From positions 24,448,025 to 24,512,024 of the forward strand of contig OW240918.1 of NCBI GenBank assembly GCA_933207985.1: a stretch of DNA of 64,000 nucleotides, given 5' to 3'. Origin of the DNA: Pelobates cultripes (lineage: Eukaryota > Chordata > Amphibia > Anura > Pelobatidae). The notes below the pieces were generated by a model that had not been told where the DNA came from, searched no databases, and saw only the letters and a program-made list of their open reading frames with translations. A program made the position numbers and the translations under genes. Positions 35,975 to 47,850 of the stretch are shown here, piece by piece (the first letter of the stretch is position 1; each line of letters starts with the position of its first letter).

Positions 35975-36168
35975 TTAGAGCGTGAGAGTGAGAGTTGGGG
36001 GGATGAGTGTGACAGAGATTGGGAGTGAGTGTAACAGGGATTGCAGCAGAGTGAGGGATATTAAGTGACTTGAGAGGGTGGTAAGTGTGAGAGAGTTAGG
36101 CCGTGCTTCGACAGGGTTAGGAGAAAGTGACCGGGTGTATGGCTGGGAGAAGGGGTGGTGCGTGACTA
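35975..36168. repeat. GTGAGAG-type minisatellite, left part
   Basis: Purine-rich units such as GTGAGAGTTGGGG and GTGACAGGGATTG. The last 42 bases (ACCGGGTGTATGGCTGGGAG onward) recur at 38098-38135, so the array is one locus split by the 36169-37982 block. Confidence 0.75.
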
Positions 36169-36878
36169 CAGGGCCACCATCAGAAATTGTGGGGCCCCTA
36201 ACACAGCTCAAGGTCTGGGCCCCCGGGTGTCCGCCTCCAAGCCCCACCTCCAAATCCCGCCCACAGGAATACACACACACAGACACAGACACACACACAG
36301 AAAGATACACACATACTAAGACACAAATACTGAAACAGACATACACACATATAGACACATACACAGATACAGATACACACACACACACACATACTGACAT
36401 ACAGAAACACACACTGACGTACATACATACTCACATACTGACACACACACATACATACAGACATACATACATACTGACAAACAGACATACTTCCAAACTG
36501 ACATACAGACATACATACATACACATAAATACATACTGACATACATACATAATGGCATACATACACATACATACTGATATACATACATACAGACAGACAT
36601 ACACACACACACAGAGATAGATAGAGACATACACAGATACATACAAACATACTGACATACACACACACACAGACATACATGCATATTGACATACATACTG
36701 ATAGATATATACATACATACACACACACACACATACTGACATACACATACACACACACATACACAGACATACATACAGACATATATACATACTGACATAC
36801 ACACCCACATACAGATAGACACATACACAGACATACATACTGACAAACAGACATACATACAGACATATATACATACTG

Positions 36879-36931
<53 letters not shown>

Positions 36932-37527
36932 CACATACACATACATACACAGAGATAGATAGAGACATACACAGATACATACAAACATACTGACATACAC
37001 ACACACACAGACATACATGCATATTGACATACATACTGATAGATATATACATACATACACACACACACATACTGACATACACACAAACACACACATACAC
37101 AGACATACATACAGACATATATACATACTGACATACACACCCACATACAGATAGACACATACACAGACATACATACTGACAAACAGACATACATACAGAC
37201 ATATATACATACTGACATACACACACAGACATACATGCATACTGACATACACAGACATATATACATACTGACTTACACACACAGACAGACATACTGACAT
37301 ACATGCATACTGACATACACACACAGACATACATACATACTGACATACACACACATAGACATACATACATACTGACATACACACAGACATATATACATAC
37401 TGACATACACACACAGACAGACATACTGACATACATGCATACTGACATACACACACACAGACATACATACTGACATACACACACACAGACATACATACTG
37501 ACATACACACAGACATATATAAATACT
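36169..37527. mobile_element. hAT-like left end joined to a long CA/ACAT array
   Basis: CAGGGCCACCATCAGAAAT begins the block, close to the CAGGGCCGCCATCAG end at 37528. After about 100 bases of GC-rich sequence it becomes the 1.25 kb array. No matching inverted end is seen before 37528, so this may be the left part of a larger element whose right end is at 37982. Confidence 0.55.
36272..37520. repeat. Large CA / ACAT-ACTG compound array
   Basis: About 1.25 kb of ACACAC, ACATACAT, ACAGACAT and ACATACTGAC units. A unit of several hundred bases is itself duplicated: the stretch around 36612-36890 (ACAGAGATAGATAGAGACAT ... ACATACACACCCACATACAG) recurs around 36949-37230. Long minus-strand frames (316-436 codons of Cys, Val, Tyr, Met, Ser) follow from the repeat. 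Confidence 0.93.
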
Positions 37528-37982
37528 CAGGGCCGCCATCAGGGGGTGACAACCATGACGGTTGTCACAGGCCTGCCGGCACTGGGGGGCCCGGCCGCCC
37601 GGGCCCCACGTGGAGCGGCGAAACTGCAGCAGGTGCATCTGCACCGGGGCCCATCAGGTGGCCCAAACATTTAGGGCCACCTGATGGGCCCTATATCTTC
37701 AGGGGCCCGGTCAGCGCAGTGGCCGTGTAATTGCGTGACCGGGCCCCTTTAAAAAAAATTGCGGCTACAGCGCAAGTGATGCTGGGAGGAAGTGACGGCT
37801 GGTCACTTCCTCCCAGCTTACTCCGCGCGGGGGGAGAGAGAGAGCAGAGGAAGAGCGGAGGAGAGGGAGAGCAGAGGACACCAGAGGCACCCACTCCCAT
37901 CATCCCCAGCCACCCACCTGCAACTTAAAGGTAAGAGGATAGTGGCTGATAAATGAAGTGTCACCCACTGATGGCGGTCCTG
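37528..37982. mobile_element. hAT-like MITE, 455 bp
   Basis: Inverted ends CAGGGCCGCCATCAG and CTGATGGCGGTCCTG. It has GC-rich inverted pairs (GGGCCCATCAGGTGGCCC region; GGGAGGAAGTGACGGCTGGT with its partner). The flanking octamers do not match, so it either lost its duplication or is the right part of the 36169-37982 composite. Confidence 0.7.
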
Positions 37983-38355
37983 CGGGAGCGTGACAGGGTT
38001 AGGGAGATGAGTGTGAGAGTTGGTGAGGTGAGTGTGGTAGAGTTAGGGTATGAGTGACTATGGAAGGGGGGTAAAGTGACAATGTAAGGAGAATGTGACC
38101 GGGTGTATGGCTGGGAGAGGGGTGGTGCGTGACTATGGCAGGGTGGGGAGTGTGACAGGGTTAGGGAGATGAGTGTGAGAGTTGGTGAGGTGAATGTGGT
38201 AGAGTTAGGGTGTGAGTGACTATGGCAGGGTGAGGAGTGTGACAGGGTTAGGGAGATGAATGTGAGAGTTGGTGAGGTGAGTGTGGTAGAGTTAGGGTGT
38301 GAGTGACTATGGCAGGGGGGGAAAGTGACAATGTGAGGGGAATGTGACAGAGTGT
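37983..38355. repeat. GTGAGAG-type minisatellite, right part
   Basis: GTGACAGGGTTAGGGAGATG recurs at about 37990, 38152 and 38239, separated by GTGACTATGGCAGGG units, so the period is 87 bp with one longer repeat. It continues the array at 35975-36168. Confidence 0.85.
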
Positions 38356-40906
38356 GTGGCTCTGCCGAAGTGCTCCCTACATGGTCCTAGTACTCGCTTG
38401 CACAGCACTCGTGCATCAAATTATACACTTGCGCTGTGCTCCCTGGGGACAGTTCCCTGGTATCCCCAGATGTGGGACACCAGGGAACTAAAGGAAGACA
38501 GTGGGACAGCACCCCAAAGTCGTGCTGCCAAAAGCAAAAATTTGGCAGGAATGCATTAGAGTGCCTGATTATTTCACTGTGAAATAGTTACGTACGTTTG
38601 TTTTTTGTGAAAACAGGTCAAATTTATTTGGGGTCTCAAAAGCTATTTTTGAAAGTGTGGTTTCGACACAGGACATTCCCTGCAAGCTAGCGAGAATAGA
38701 TTTGTGATTTTACACACATTGCTCAAGGCCTACAATCTCAACTATATGTATATATACAATGTAACAATGATTTACTAACAGAAAAACACAAGATTCGCTT
38801 ACATACACAAATAATGCACCACATACATTGCTATTTATAAAGAGAAAGGCAGGCATTACCCTTTAATCAACGCTAACTTGGGGAAACCTGAATTTTCTCA
38901 ACCTCCCATATAATACATTTCAAGAGACATGCAGTAATACGCTGGAGATTAAAAGAGACCATTGCATATAGAGGTTTTAACTCCTGTAAATGTCATTAGC
39001 ATCTTGTGTCAAGTGAGAAACCTGACCAAGTTAGATGCAACAGATATACATCTCCCACAATCAATAAGCACCAGCTGAAACACTCAATGTGAATTAACAC
39101 AGCTGTCAATTAAAAGGATTAGTATTTCAGCCTTGAGACCAAGCCAAACAAAAGTAATGTTTGAGAAAAATAATGGTTGCTTAATTAATACAATAAACAT
39201 AGGTTTATAGAGGGGGAATTCATAGAAGTATTGTTAAGGTTGAGAAATATTAAAACATAGTAAAGACAAAAAGATAATTGGGGGCACTTAGTGTCCTTAC
39301 TACATAAATTTGGAGTCCAGACCAGATTTCTTTTGGGTTGAGCAACCTGCCCCGCAGATTCACAGGCCCTTTTGGAGGTGACCACGGCCAGGTTTATATT
39401 TGAGAAGGTTTTCGATAGTAATGTCACTTTGATTATAATTTTCATTGAGAAGATATATAATTTGAATTGTGAGTATACACAACAAAGCACTACCACTTCA
39501 ATTGTTTAGTTTTGACACAGCATTTTGACTCACATTTTTATCACATTTACTTTGCATTTTACATATTCACAATGCTCTTACAACAGATGATTGCACTTTA
39601 GCTTAATTAGCACTAGTACTATTTCAATTGTCTCCCATGCTGAAATTAGTGTAGGACCCACCGATATTGGGGTACTGTGAAGCAGAGGTTGGCTTAACAC
39701 AATATGGCCCTGAGGTTTGCTGAACACAATATGGAACTAAATCACCATATTTGTTTGGTGAGATAACAGATAGCTGTTAGAGATCCTTCCTGGGTCATGG
39801 CTGCCTAAAATGCATCCAAACATTCAATATCTCCTCCCTCTGCATGTAGACACTGAACTTCCCTCATAGAGATACATTGATTCAATTCATCTCTATGAGG
39901 AGATGCTGATTGACCAGGGCTGTGTTTGAATCATGCTGGCTCTGCCCCATGATCTGCCTCTTTGTCAGTCTCAGCCAATCCTATGGGGAAACACTGTGAT
40001 CGGATAACACAAAATTTTAACCTTTTACCATAAAATGTTACTGTGTACCTTAACATTTTAACACAATATTCATTCAGCAGTGACAAGAAATGGCAGTCCA
40101 AATTGCACAGTGATCAGACACATTTGTCATGTGCAGCTTTTCTGAATTAATTTGTGCATTTATCCGCATGTGTAGTATAAGGAGTATAAAATAAATGTAA
40201 GACAGATAATGCTGGCATCTCCCGTTAGAAGTCTAGTACCATTTCCATTGATTTCAATATTCTCTGCAATTCCTCGTTCCTTGCTTGTACCTATTAAGTC
40301 ACCTGTGTACTGGTCACATGTTTAGCACTAGCTATCACACCTTTATTTATATTCCTCTCCCAAACAGCCAAATGCAGTAGAAGTGCAGATTTTAAAAAGA
40401 AAGATTTTTTTTTTCCATGCAAATATTTTTTCAGCTCAGATATTTTGTCCAAGAGATTTTTTCATCTCTCAGGTCCATTACCAGCAATTCCTGGTTTGGT
40501 GATTAGCCTTACAGTGTCTCTATTTTAATCAAAACTTAAAAAAAAGTGTAATATTTTAGAAAACGAGATCACACTGGTCATGAATAGAACCAAGTGTCTG
40601 CCCAACAAATGACAAATGTTCAATGTAGCAAAGTTAATTACTGCCTTCTTTAATAATCTCTGATATGGCGCTTACAATTTCATGATTAAGATACCTTGCA
40701 GACCATTTATTGCCATCAAATAATATATTCACAAAGTACAATTTACTGGGTTTCTGCATTGAATGAACATACAACTCGTATCTTCAGATCAAATTATCAC
40801 TCACCTACATATTTATCAAGAAATTACATTGCTTAACATTTGTCCCTTAAAGAGAATTACAGATGTACCTATTAAGTATCAAAGGTAAACATTCTAATCA
40901 TTATTT

Positions 40907-40942
<36 letters not shown>

Positions 40943-41739
40943 TTTAAATGCTCACCTCTAATAGTACAGATTTAATCAATTTCTATTGTTATAGTAACTT
41001 AAAGGCTAGATTTATTTTACTTCATATTTTTAACATACATTTTTTTTGATCAGAGGTAAAACACTCGCCCTCTCGCAAAGAGCAAGAAAAAAATACAAAA
41101 AAATGCAAAAAAAATACTAAAAAAAAAAATGAGTACTGATGAGAACATTTGTGATTACCTGGAGCTGTGCGGGTGCCAGGTAGGAAGGAGGCCAGCAGGA
41201 GCTCTAGAAGCAGATGGATTAAAATCCCTGCCAGTGATGTGAAGGCCTGCACGTTGCTTTATCTATTGCAAACAATCATGACTTCCCTGTAGCTTGGCGT
41301 TGCAGTGATGTGGAACTTGTTTAGCATGGATAATACATTTAAAGATGGGGAAATATGTAAAATGTTTTTCTTTTACAGTTTTTGCCTATTATAATTTCTT
41401 ACCAAGTTGTTCACGTAAGGAAACCGTTCAGAAATTTAATAAGTGCATTGCTTTGTCCTGGTATTGGGAGTTCCTCTTGTGTCCAGATTTCTATCTATGA
41501 TTGGTCAAAGGAGTGCATTGTTGCTTCAAAGCTAAAAAGTCTGGGGTTAAAATTTAGGGGACAGGTAATACCAGATTATGTTGGCCATGTTTTAATTTAT
41601 AACCACTGTATCAAAAACTTTTCTAAAAAGTTACCCACAAAAATCAAAGAATACCAGTTCATTTCTGTATAATATGTTTTCCAAAAGGGACCTCTCTTTT
41701 ATGTTTTCCTAGGAAAGACAAGTGTCCCAATTTATACCG
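38356..41739. other. No gene recognised; MITE fragment and an AT microsatellite
   Basis: 39830-40010 matches the interior of the 14244/56801 MITE family (CATAGAGATACATTGATTCA, CATCTCTATGAGGAGATGCT). An (AT)n run lies at 40909-40939. The 96-codon frame at 41382-41672 has no recognisable domain. The rest is AT-rich. Confidence 0.5.
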
Positions 41740-42300
41740 TGTCACATGGAAGGCCAGGTGGGGTCACCCTCCTGGTGGCTGCAAGGGGATTTGAAATCTG
41801 GACTGCTTCGGTCCTGCTGTCTTGCCTCTGAGCCACACTTCAGTTCATGTTCCTGCCTGATGTCAATCTTGCCTTGCCTGCAGGACTAGGGGGCTGGACT
41901 TTACATGTGGCTGCTCCTGTCAATCTCAGTCCACCTGATGTAGCCAGGTATAAGACACTGCCTCTCCTTGAGGGCAGTTTCAGTTCATTGACTCTGGTTC
42001 TGTTTGGTTCCTGTTATTGTGTATCCTGATCCAATGTTCTCCAGACTGATTCCGGCTTCTGACCTTGGATTATTTCTCTATTTACTCTGACCTCTGGCTT
42101 CCCCTGACTTTGGCTTTACTTGACCACTGTTCTGCTTGCCTTTGCCTGCACTGCGACTTGGAGCACTATTCCTGCACAGCCCCCATGCACAGACACACAG
42201 CCCAGGTGGCTTCTTACCTGGTCACCTTGGTCTGTGTTTATTTGCAACGGTAAACGTATAACTCTGCACGTCGGACTCCACACCAAGTAAGATCCTGACA
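41740..42300 (+). repeat. Possible solo LTR
   Basis: Starts TGTCACATGG and ends AAGATCCTGACA, giving TGTCA/TGACA inverted ends. The interior is rich in CTGACCTCTGG / CTGACTTTGGC-type units, typical of gypsy LTRs in frogs. No target duplication is evident and the boundaries are tentative. Confidence 0.45.
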
Positions 42301-43140
42301 ACAGGTCACTATGGAGCATTGTGCTTTTTCACCCATGGGTTGAGACCCCAAACATGATTTTTTACCTGGATTCTCTTCAGTTAAAACAGACACAAACATT
42401 TGAGGCCCCAGCAACTGCCCTCAATAAACAGTACCTTTCCCAGTGAAGTGAAGACCCTTTGACAGTGATTAACCAAGGTGTTTTGCAGAATTAATTTAAT
42501 TCATTAGTTTAAACAGGCCCCTGAGCTGAGTCACTCATGATTTGCCGAGTTAATGCCATATACATAAATTCTGCCTTTATTAGAAAAAGTTTAAGGACCA
42601 CCGCTATAGAGGAATCTTTTGAGGATTTTAATATTTTGCTTATTTATCCATCCACTATATTTAACAATTCCATGACTTGTAAGGTCTGAATAATAACATA
42701 TCTATTTATATTTCTGGAGACTCAAAGTAAAATGTAAAAGTAATCAGGTAATCACATTGTATTATTTTATCTTCTCCTTATAGAGTTCATTGCTGTTTTA
42801 TGTACAATCCATTGATGTAAAATACGTGTATCCTTTTAGTCATAGTATTTGGCAGTCTGGCATCATTGATGTGTAATGGCTACATTCCTAGTGAATAATT
42901 TCACCCGGGCACTTCCAGACATAAAAGGATAAGATGCTATTTCTCTTGCTAGCCTGCTTTGGGAATATAATAAGCAGCAATGTGGGCAGAGGAGGAATCT
43001 ATTAAAAGTCAAAGAAAAGTAGCATAGCAAATCAACCGAATAAAGGAGAGATGAAAGGTGCCCTTATGCCTATTTAAGGTGATTAGCATTTTTCATAACA
43101 CATTGAAAGACTGAAAGTGATCCGAGCAGGTATCGAGTAT
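42301..43140. other. No gene recognised
   Basis: AT-rich spacer. 42634-42669 recurs exactly at 45204-45239. Confidence 0.45.
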
Positions 43141-45115
43141 CAGAGGCGGCTCTAGACTTTATGAGGCCTTAGGCGAAACTCAAACATGAGACCCCACTAA
43201 CGCCAACGTGAAAAAAATAGAGTTGCAAAACATGCACACATTGATGCACTGTCTACCTGTGTATGTGCCCTAGAGTGTGTCTGACAGAGTATCCTTGTGT
43301 GTGTGAATGTATGTCACTGTGAGCATGTTTGCGTTTTTTGTCTGGGACCGTATGTGTATGGGGTAGATGCTTGAAGTGTTGTGTGTATGGGGGTCTGCCT
43401 GTGGCCTTTGTGCATTGTGTTTATGGCAAAACTATGTTTCCTGACTGTGTGTGTATGATGGATGTCTTCAGCTGGTGACTGTGACAAGGTGAGTAAAGGG
43501 GTACCAGTAGCAGGGAGAGTGTGACAGGGCAAAGGGGGCAAATGGGACAGGGTGGGGGGGAGTTGGGAGAGGAAGTATGACATGGTTTGATGAGGGAGTG
43601 TGACATGGCGAGTGGAGGTAAGTGTGTCAGGGCAATTGTGGCATGGTAGGAGGGACGAGTGTGACAGGAATAAGGAGGGTTGATGTGGCAGGGTGAGTGT
43701 TGCAGAGTGAGGGCAGGTGAGTTTGGAGGGGGTGAGATTAACAGGATTAGGAGTGGATAATGTGAGTGTGGATGCATGAAGAGGCTGACTGTGTGTGTTT
43801 GGTGTGGTGACAGTGTGTGGGGGGGTGACAGTGTGAGGGGATGCTAACAGTGTGTCTGGGGAGGCTGACAATGTGTGGGAGTTTGGTGACACAACATTGT
43901 TTTGGGTGGCAGTGTTTGGGGAGCATGACGGTGTGTGTGGGGTGGATACTGTGTGTGTGTGTGTGTTCCATGGTGGTCCAGTGTGGGCTCCCTGGTAATC
44001 CAGTGGGCTCCCTGGAGGTCCAGTGGTGATATTCAGTCTGCAGCTCTGCACACCATGTGTCTCAGCAATACTCTGATGGGCCAGTTCTCGCGAGACACAT
44101 GGTCTGCAGCCCTGCACACTGCGATGAGCGCTCTCCGTCCGGGCAGCCAGGAGGGGCCTCGCACCCAGCGGTATACTGAGCAAGCCACCAGGCACCCTCC
44201 TAGTGTTGGGTCCTTGGTCACTGACCGAGAACCTGACACAGTCTGCCCTAAGGTGGTTTAGGCGGCCGTGAGGCCCCAGTCAGTGCGAGGCCCCTCCTGG
44301 CTGCCCGGACGGAGAGCGCTCATCGCAGTGTGCAGGGCTGCGATGTCACTCCAAATGCCCCTAAGCCCCCCATATTACCTATTTTTTAATCTTAATTTTC
44401 TGCCCCGATCTATATTCAGGGCGCCGCCATCTTTCTGTGGGTAGAGGAAGTACCTGTGGGACACGTCATCTGCCCACACATTCATTCGTCAGAAAGACAG
44501 TAGGTCCCCCCCTTATTGTTTTTTTTAGGGCCCCCACTTACCGCTCAGGGGTGGGGGCCGGGGGGGAGGGCAGTAGGTCCCCCCCTTATTGTTTTTTAGG
44601 GGCCCCCCCACCACTCAGGTGTGGGGGCCAGGGGGGGAAGACAGTAGGTCCCTCCCACCATTCTTATATAGGGCCCCCACCCACCGCTCAGGTATGGGGG
44701 CTGGGGGGGAGGACAGTAGGTCCCCCCCTTATTGTTTTTCAGGGCCCCCACCCACTGCTCAGGGGTGGGGGCTGGGGGGGAGGACAGTAGGTCCCCCCTT
44801 TATTGTTTTTTAGGGCCCCCCCACCACTCAGGGGTGGGGGCCATGGGGGGAAGACAGTAGGTCCCTCCCACCATTCTTATATAGGGCCCCCACCCACTGC
44901 TCAGGGGTTGGGGTGGACAATAGGTCCCCCCATTGTGATTTATGGCCCCCACCCACCGCGCAGGGGTGGGGGCCGGGGGAGGGGAGGACAGTAGGCCCCC
45001 CTCATTGTCATTTAGGGCCCTCACCCGTCGCCCATGGGTGGGGGCTCGGGGGAGGACAATAGGTCTCCCCCCAATTGTTATTTAGGGGGGTCACCACCCG
45101 CAGCGCAGGGGGGGG
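43141..45115. mobile_element. Composite hAT-like block with hairpin and arrays
   Basis: Begins CAGAGGCGGCTCTAGACTTT, a hAT-like end followed by AGGCCTTAGGCGAAA. The interior holds a GTGTGACA-type minisatellite (about 43470-43930), a 59-bp perfect hairpin (arms 44106-44164 and 44283-44341) and a 71-bp VNTR (44497-45115). I could not locate the partner inverted end or a target duplication, so the right boundary is a guess. Confidence 0.4.
44497..45115. repeat. 71-bp VNTR with G-runs and C-runs
   Basis: About 8.5 copies. Each begins ACAGTAGGTCC (44498, 44571, 44642, 44714, 44785, 44855, 44918, 44989, 45057; spacing 63-73). Each has TTATTGTTTTTTAGGGCCCC, then CACCCACCGCTCAGGGGTGG and a G-run. 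The open frames through it are artefacts. Confidence 0.92.
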
Positions 45116-45239
45116 TGTGGTTAGTAGTTTTTTTTGTTGTTTTTTTAACAGTGAGCAGCCACAGGCTGCTTGAAAGACACTGTTCTTATTTAACGAAAAC
45201 ATTTTTTGCTTATTTATCCATCCACTATATTTAACAATT

Positions 45240-46939
45240 ACATGAATTATAACATGTCAAGATAAATAGTTACCCACCACGCAGTCTTTGATCTTATACT
45301 ATCCTAACAGTGAAAAAAGGTATAACAGCATATTTTAGAATGCTTAATGCTGTGCCTATTGTAAGTGAGAATATCAGAGTCAAGGATGGGTCAAGGTCAG
45401 GGGATCGAGATACACACACACACACACACACACAAAAGCAATACCAAGCTGGGTTTAGGAGTACAGAGATTAGGATAGTCTAACTAGTCGAGTTGGTATC
45501 CCATTAAAATATGCTGAACAAAGAATGGGAATCGGGGATGAAACCACAAGATGGAATAGAGTACTGCAAAAGCTTTTATTGGTCTGGAACCTATAGTAAG
45601 GCCCACATCATTCCTGTGCACCAAAACCTACATGTGCATCGGCACCGAAATATCATAGGGCTGGATGCAACCGATAACTTATTCTGAGATGTCTGGCTAC
45701 AAAAGGACACAAGGAAGCTGTTGTCTGGGTTTTAGATTCCATTTGGCATCACAATTGATGTAATTATGGCGCAAATCAAGATTTAAATGCTGATGTAAAA
45801 TTTGACATGACTGTGGTGCGGATCAGGGCATAGATGTTGACTGATGTCACGATTGACGTGATTATGACCCTAGGAGGAACACAGAGCCACAGGTAACCTT
45901 ACATAATATTATATTTAGAAATCCAAATTGTTCTACCCTGGAACTGAGCTAAATTTTGGTGTAATTTTCAGGGAAGTGACACTTCCCCTTGAACTGGAAA
46001 TCAAACTGTGAATATTGGCAAAAATAACTCATGTAGATAGTTTCTAACTCCATATTCACCATATTCACAGATTGGTTTGTTCATCCTGAAAAGAAACTCA
46101 TCTGCTGGGAATAATGCCTACTTCGCTCAAACCGTACTTTATTTGGGACTGGTTACTATCACAGATCATTTCAGAAGCTGAATGGAAATTTTAATAAGTA
46201 CAGTGGGATCCCATCCGTGCCCTCCAACTTTGTCATCTTAGTAAGTAAAGTCAAACAGACTACTCTACTTTGCTGTCGTCTACTGCTGATTGATGTTCCT
46301 GAAAGCATAAACCAAAAATAAAAAACTTCCCTTTTATGTGTGAAAAAGCATTGCAGTGCCAAAGTAAGATTAGTCACTAGGACTGTAGCCACTACACGTC
46401 GGTGATTGTCAGATTACCAACCACCGTGACTATAATGTAAACTCATTTATCGCAGCATTTTCCAAGTGAGACAGGTTTTGTTTTTTTGCTTTTTAGAGAT
46501 GCCCTCACTCTCTTATAAATACTCAAAAATTTCAGTACATTGGGTGAGACAGGGCATGTCCTCATTTTAGTGAGAGGGGTTTCCCTGGACCCCTTATTAA
46601 TATATTTTAAGTCCTGTATCACCTATCAGGGGATGAGGGAAAAATCTGTACAGCCAACAGACAAATCTTCTGGATTTCTGATCCTTCACGTTTATACAAA
46701 ATCTCTGAATTGTGCATCAACTGTGCCATTTTGGATACAACTCTGTGAATAATCTTTATTTAATTGTTTGCGTGCGATTTAGGCCATTTCTCTGCTAGTT
46801 TTTTTGCACACACCAATTTGCAATATTTCTAGAAGAAAATACTAAAAATCAAGAGACTTTGCAAATTTGAGTATTATGTACCATGACTGATAAATGTGTT
46901 ATTCATAACCAGTAGAAGCAAAAGCGTTCACAATCTTGA
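45240..46939. other. No gene recognised; possible LTR remnant and a CA run
   Basis: (CA)n lies at 45411-45434. The A/G-rich stretch 45350-45900, with several GATGTAATTATGG/GACGTGATTATG-like repeats near 45750-45870, may be a decayed LTR. No supported coding region. Confidence 0.4.
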
Positions 46940-47305
46940 TTCCAACTGACCTCTATGTGCATTCAGCTTGGTTCCAACTGACCTCTATGTGCATTCAGCT
47001 TGATTCCAACTGACCTCTATGTGCATTCAGCTTGGTTCCATCTGACCTCTATGTGCATTCAGCTTGGTTCCATCTGACCTCTATGTGCATTCAGCTTGGT
47101 TCCAACTGACCTCTATGTGCATTCAGCTTGGTTCCAACTGACCTCTATGTGCATTCAGCTTGATTCCAACTGACCTCTATGTGCATTCAGCTTGGTTCCA
47201 TCTGACCTCTATGTGCATTCAGCTTGGTTCCAACTGACCTCTATGTGCATTCAGCTTGGTTCCATCTTACCTCTATGTGCATTCAGCTTGGTTCCAACTG
47301 ACCTC
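46940..47305. repeat. 32-bp minisatellite, about 11 copies
   Basis: The unit is TTCCAACTGACCTCTATGTG plus CATTCAGCTTGG. Copies differ at two sites only (CCAAC/CCATC and TTGG/TTGA), in a mixed order. Little divergence implies recent expansion. Confidence 0.95.
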
Positions 47306-47475
47306 CATGAACTTGTGTGAGCAAAATGCTCAATCTTTTAGTAGAGTGAAAACTTGTAGGGGCAGATATGCATGTAATTATGGGAATGTGGCAGAATATT
47401 GGCAGAGTTATTTACTAAAGTGTGAATTCAAAGCGAATTTGAAATACAAAGGCCAGGGTAACCAAACTGCATAGC

Positions 47476-47850
47476 TGTCAGGATTCCCCATATCTCCCTT
47501 TCAATCGGCATTACATGTATGACTTCTGGGTTTCGCCGATCCGACTCCGTCCATGCGTCTGACATCACGCGCTTTGAAAAGAAAGCTGTGGCCGCATCCA
47601 AATTGCTCAATCAACTTGTGCCTCTTGCATATTTTGCTACATTGTTGCTCATTGCCGACAGAGCTCTTCTGTTTGATTACCTGGGTACCGAACCTCTCTG
47701 GCTTCATCCTGACTACGCTGACTTCTCCACTCCCAGACTAGGAACAGACTTCGCCACGTATTCCATTACTCCTCCATATACTACAGGGAACCATAATCGT
47801 CACTATCCTGGAAAGGACTTCCATGCTTATCATTCAAGTAAAGCAAGCTA
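47476..47850 (+). repeat. Possible LTR fragment
   Basis: TGTCAGGATTCCCCATATCT opens like the LTR at 34789, and the body has gypsy-LTR style units (CTTCATCCTGACTACGCTGA). No clear CA end. The 110-codon open frame through it has no known domain. Confidence 0.4.

Noticed and set aside
36198..37552. Minus-strand ORFs of 316, 373 and 436 codons
   Set aside because: They are open only because the ACAT/CA array reads as Cys-Val-Tyr-Met-Ser without stops, and three frames are open at once.
41382..41672. 96-codon ORF as a possible host exon
   Set aside because: No recognised domain or repeat protein; AT-rich surroundings and no supporting splice or promoter signal that I can judge by eye.
43314..44195. 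293-codon minus-strand ORF rich in Thr, His and Pro
   Set aside because: Follows the GTGTGACA-type minisatellite; no domain, no conserved motif.
46940..47305. Possible CRISPR-like array (32-bp repeat)
   Set aside because: Units are directly adjacent with no spacers, in a vertebrate-type genome. It is a minisatellite.
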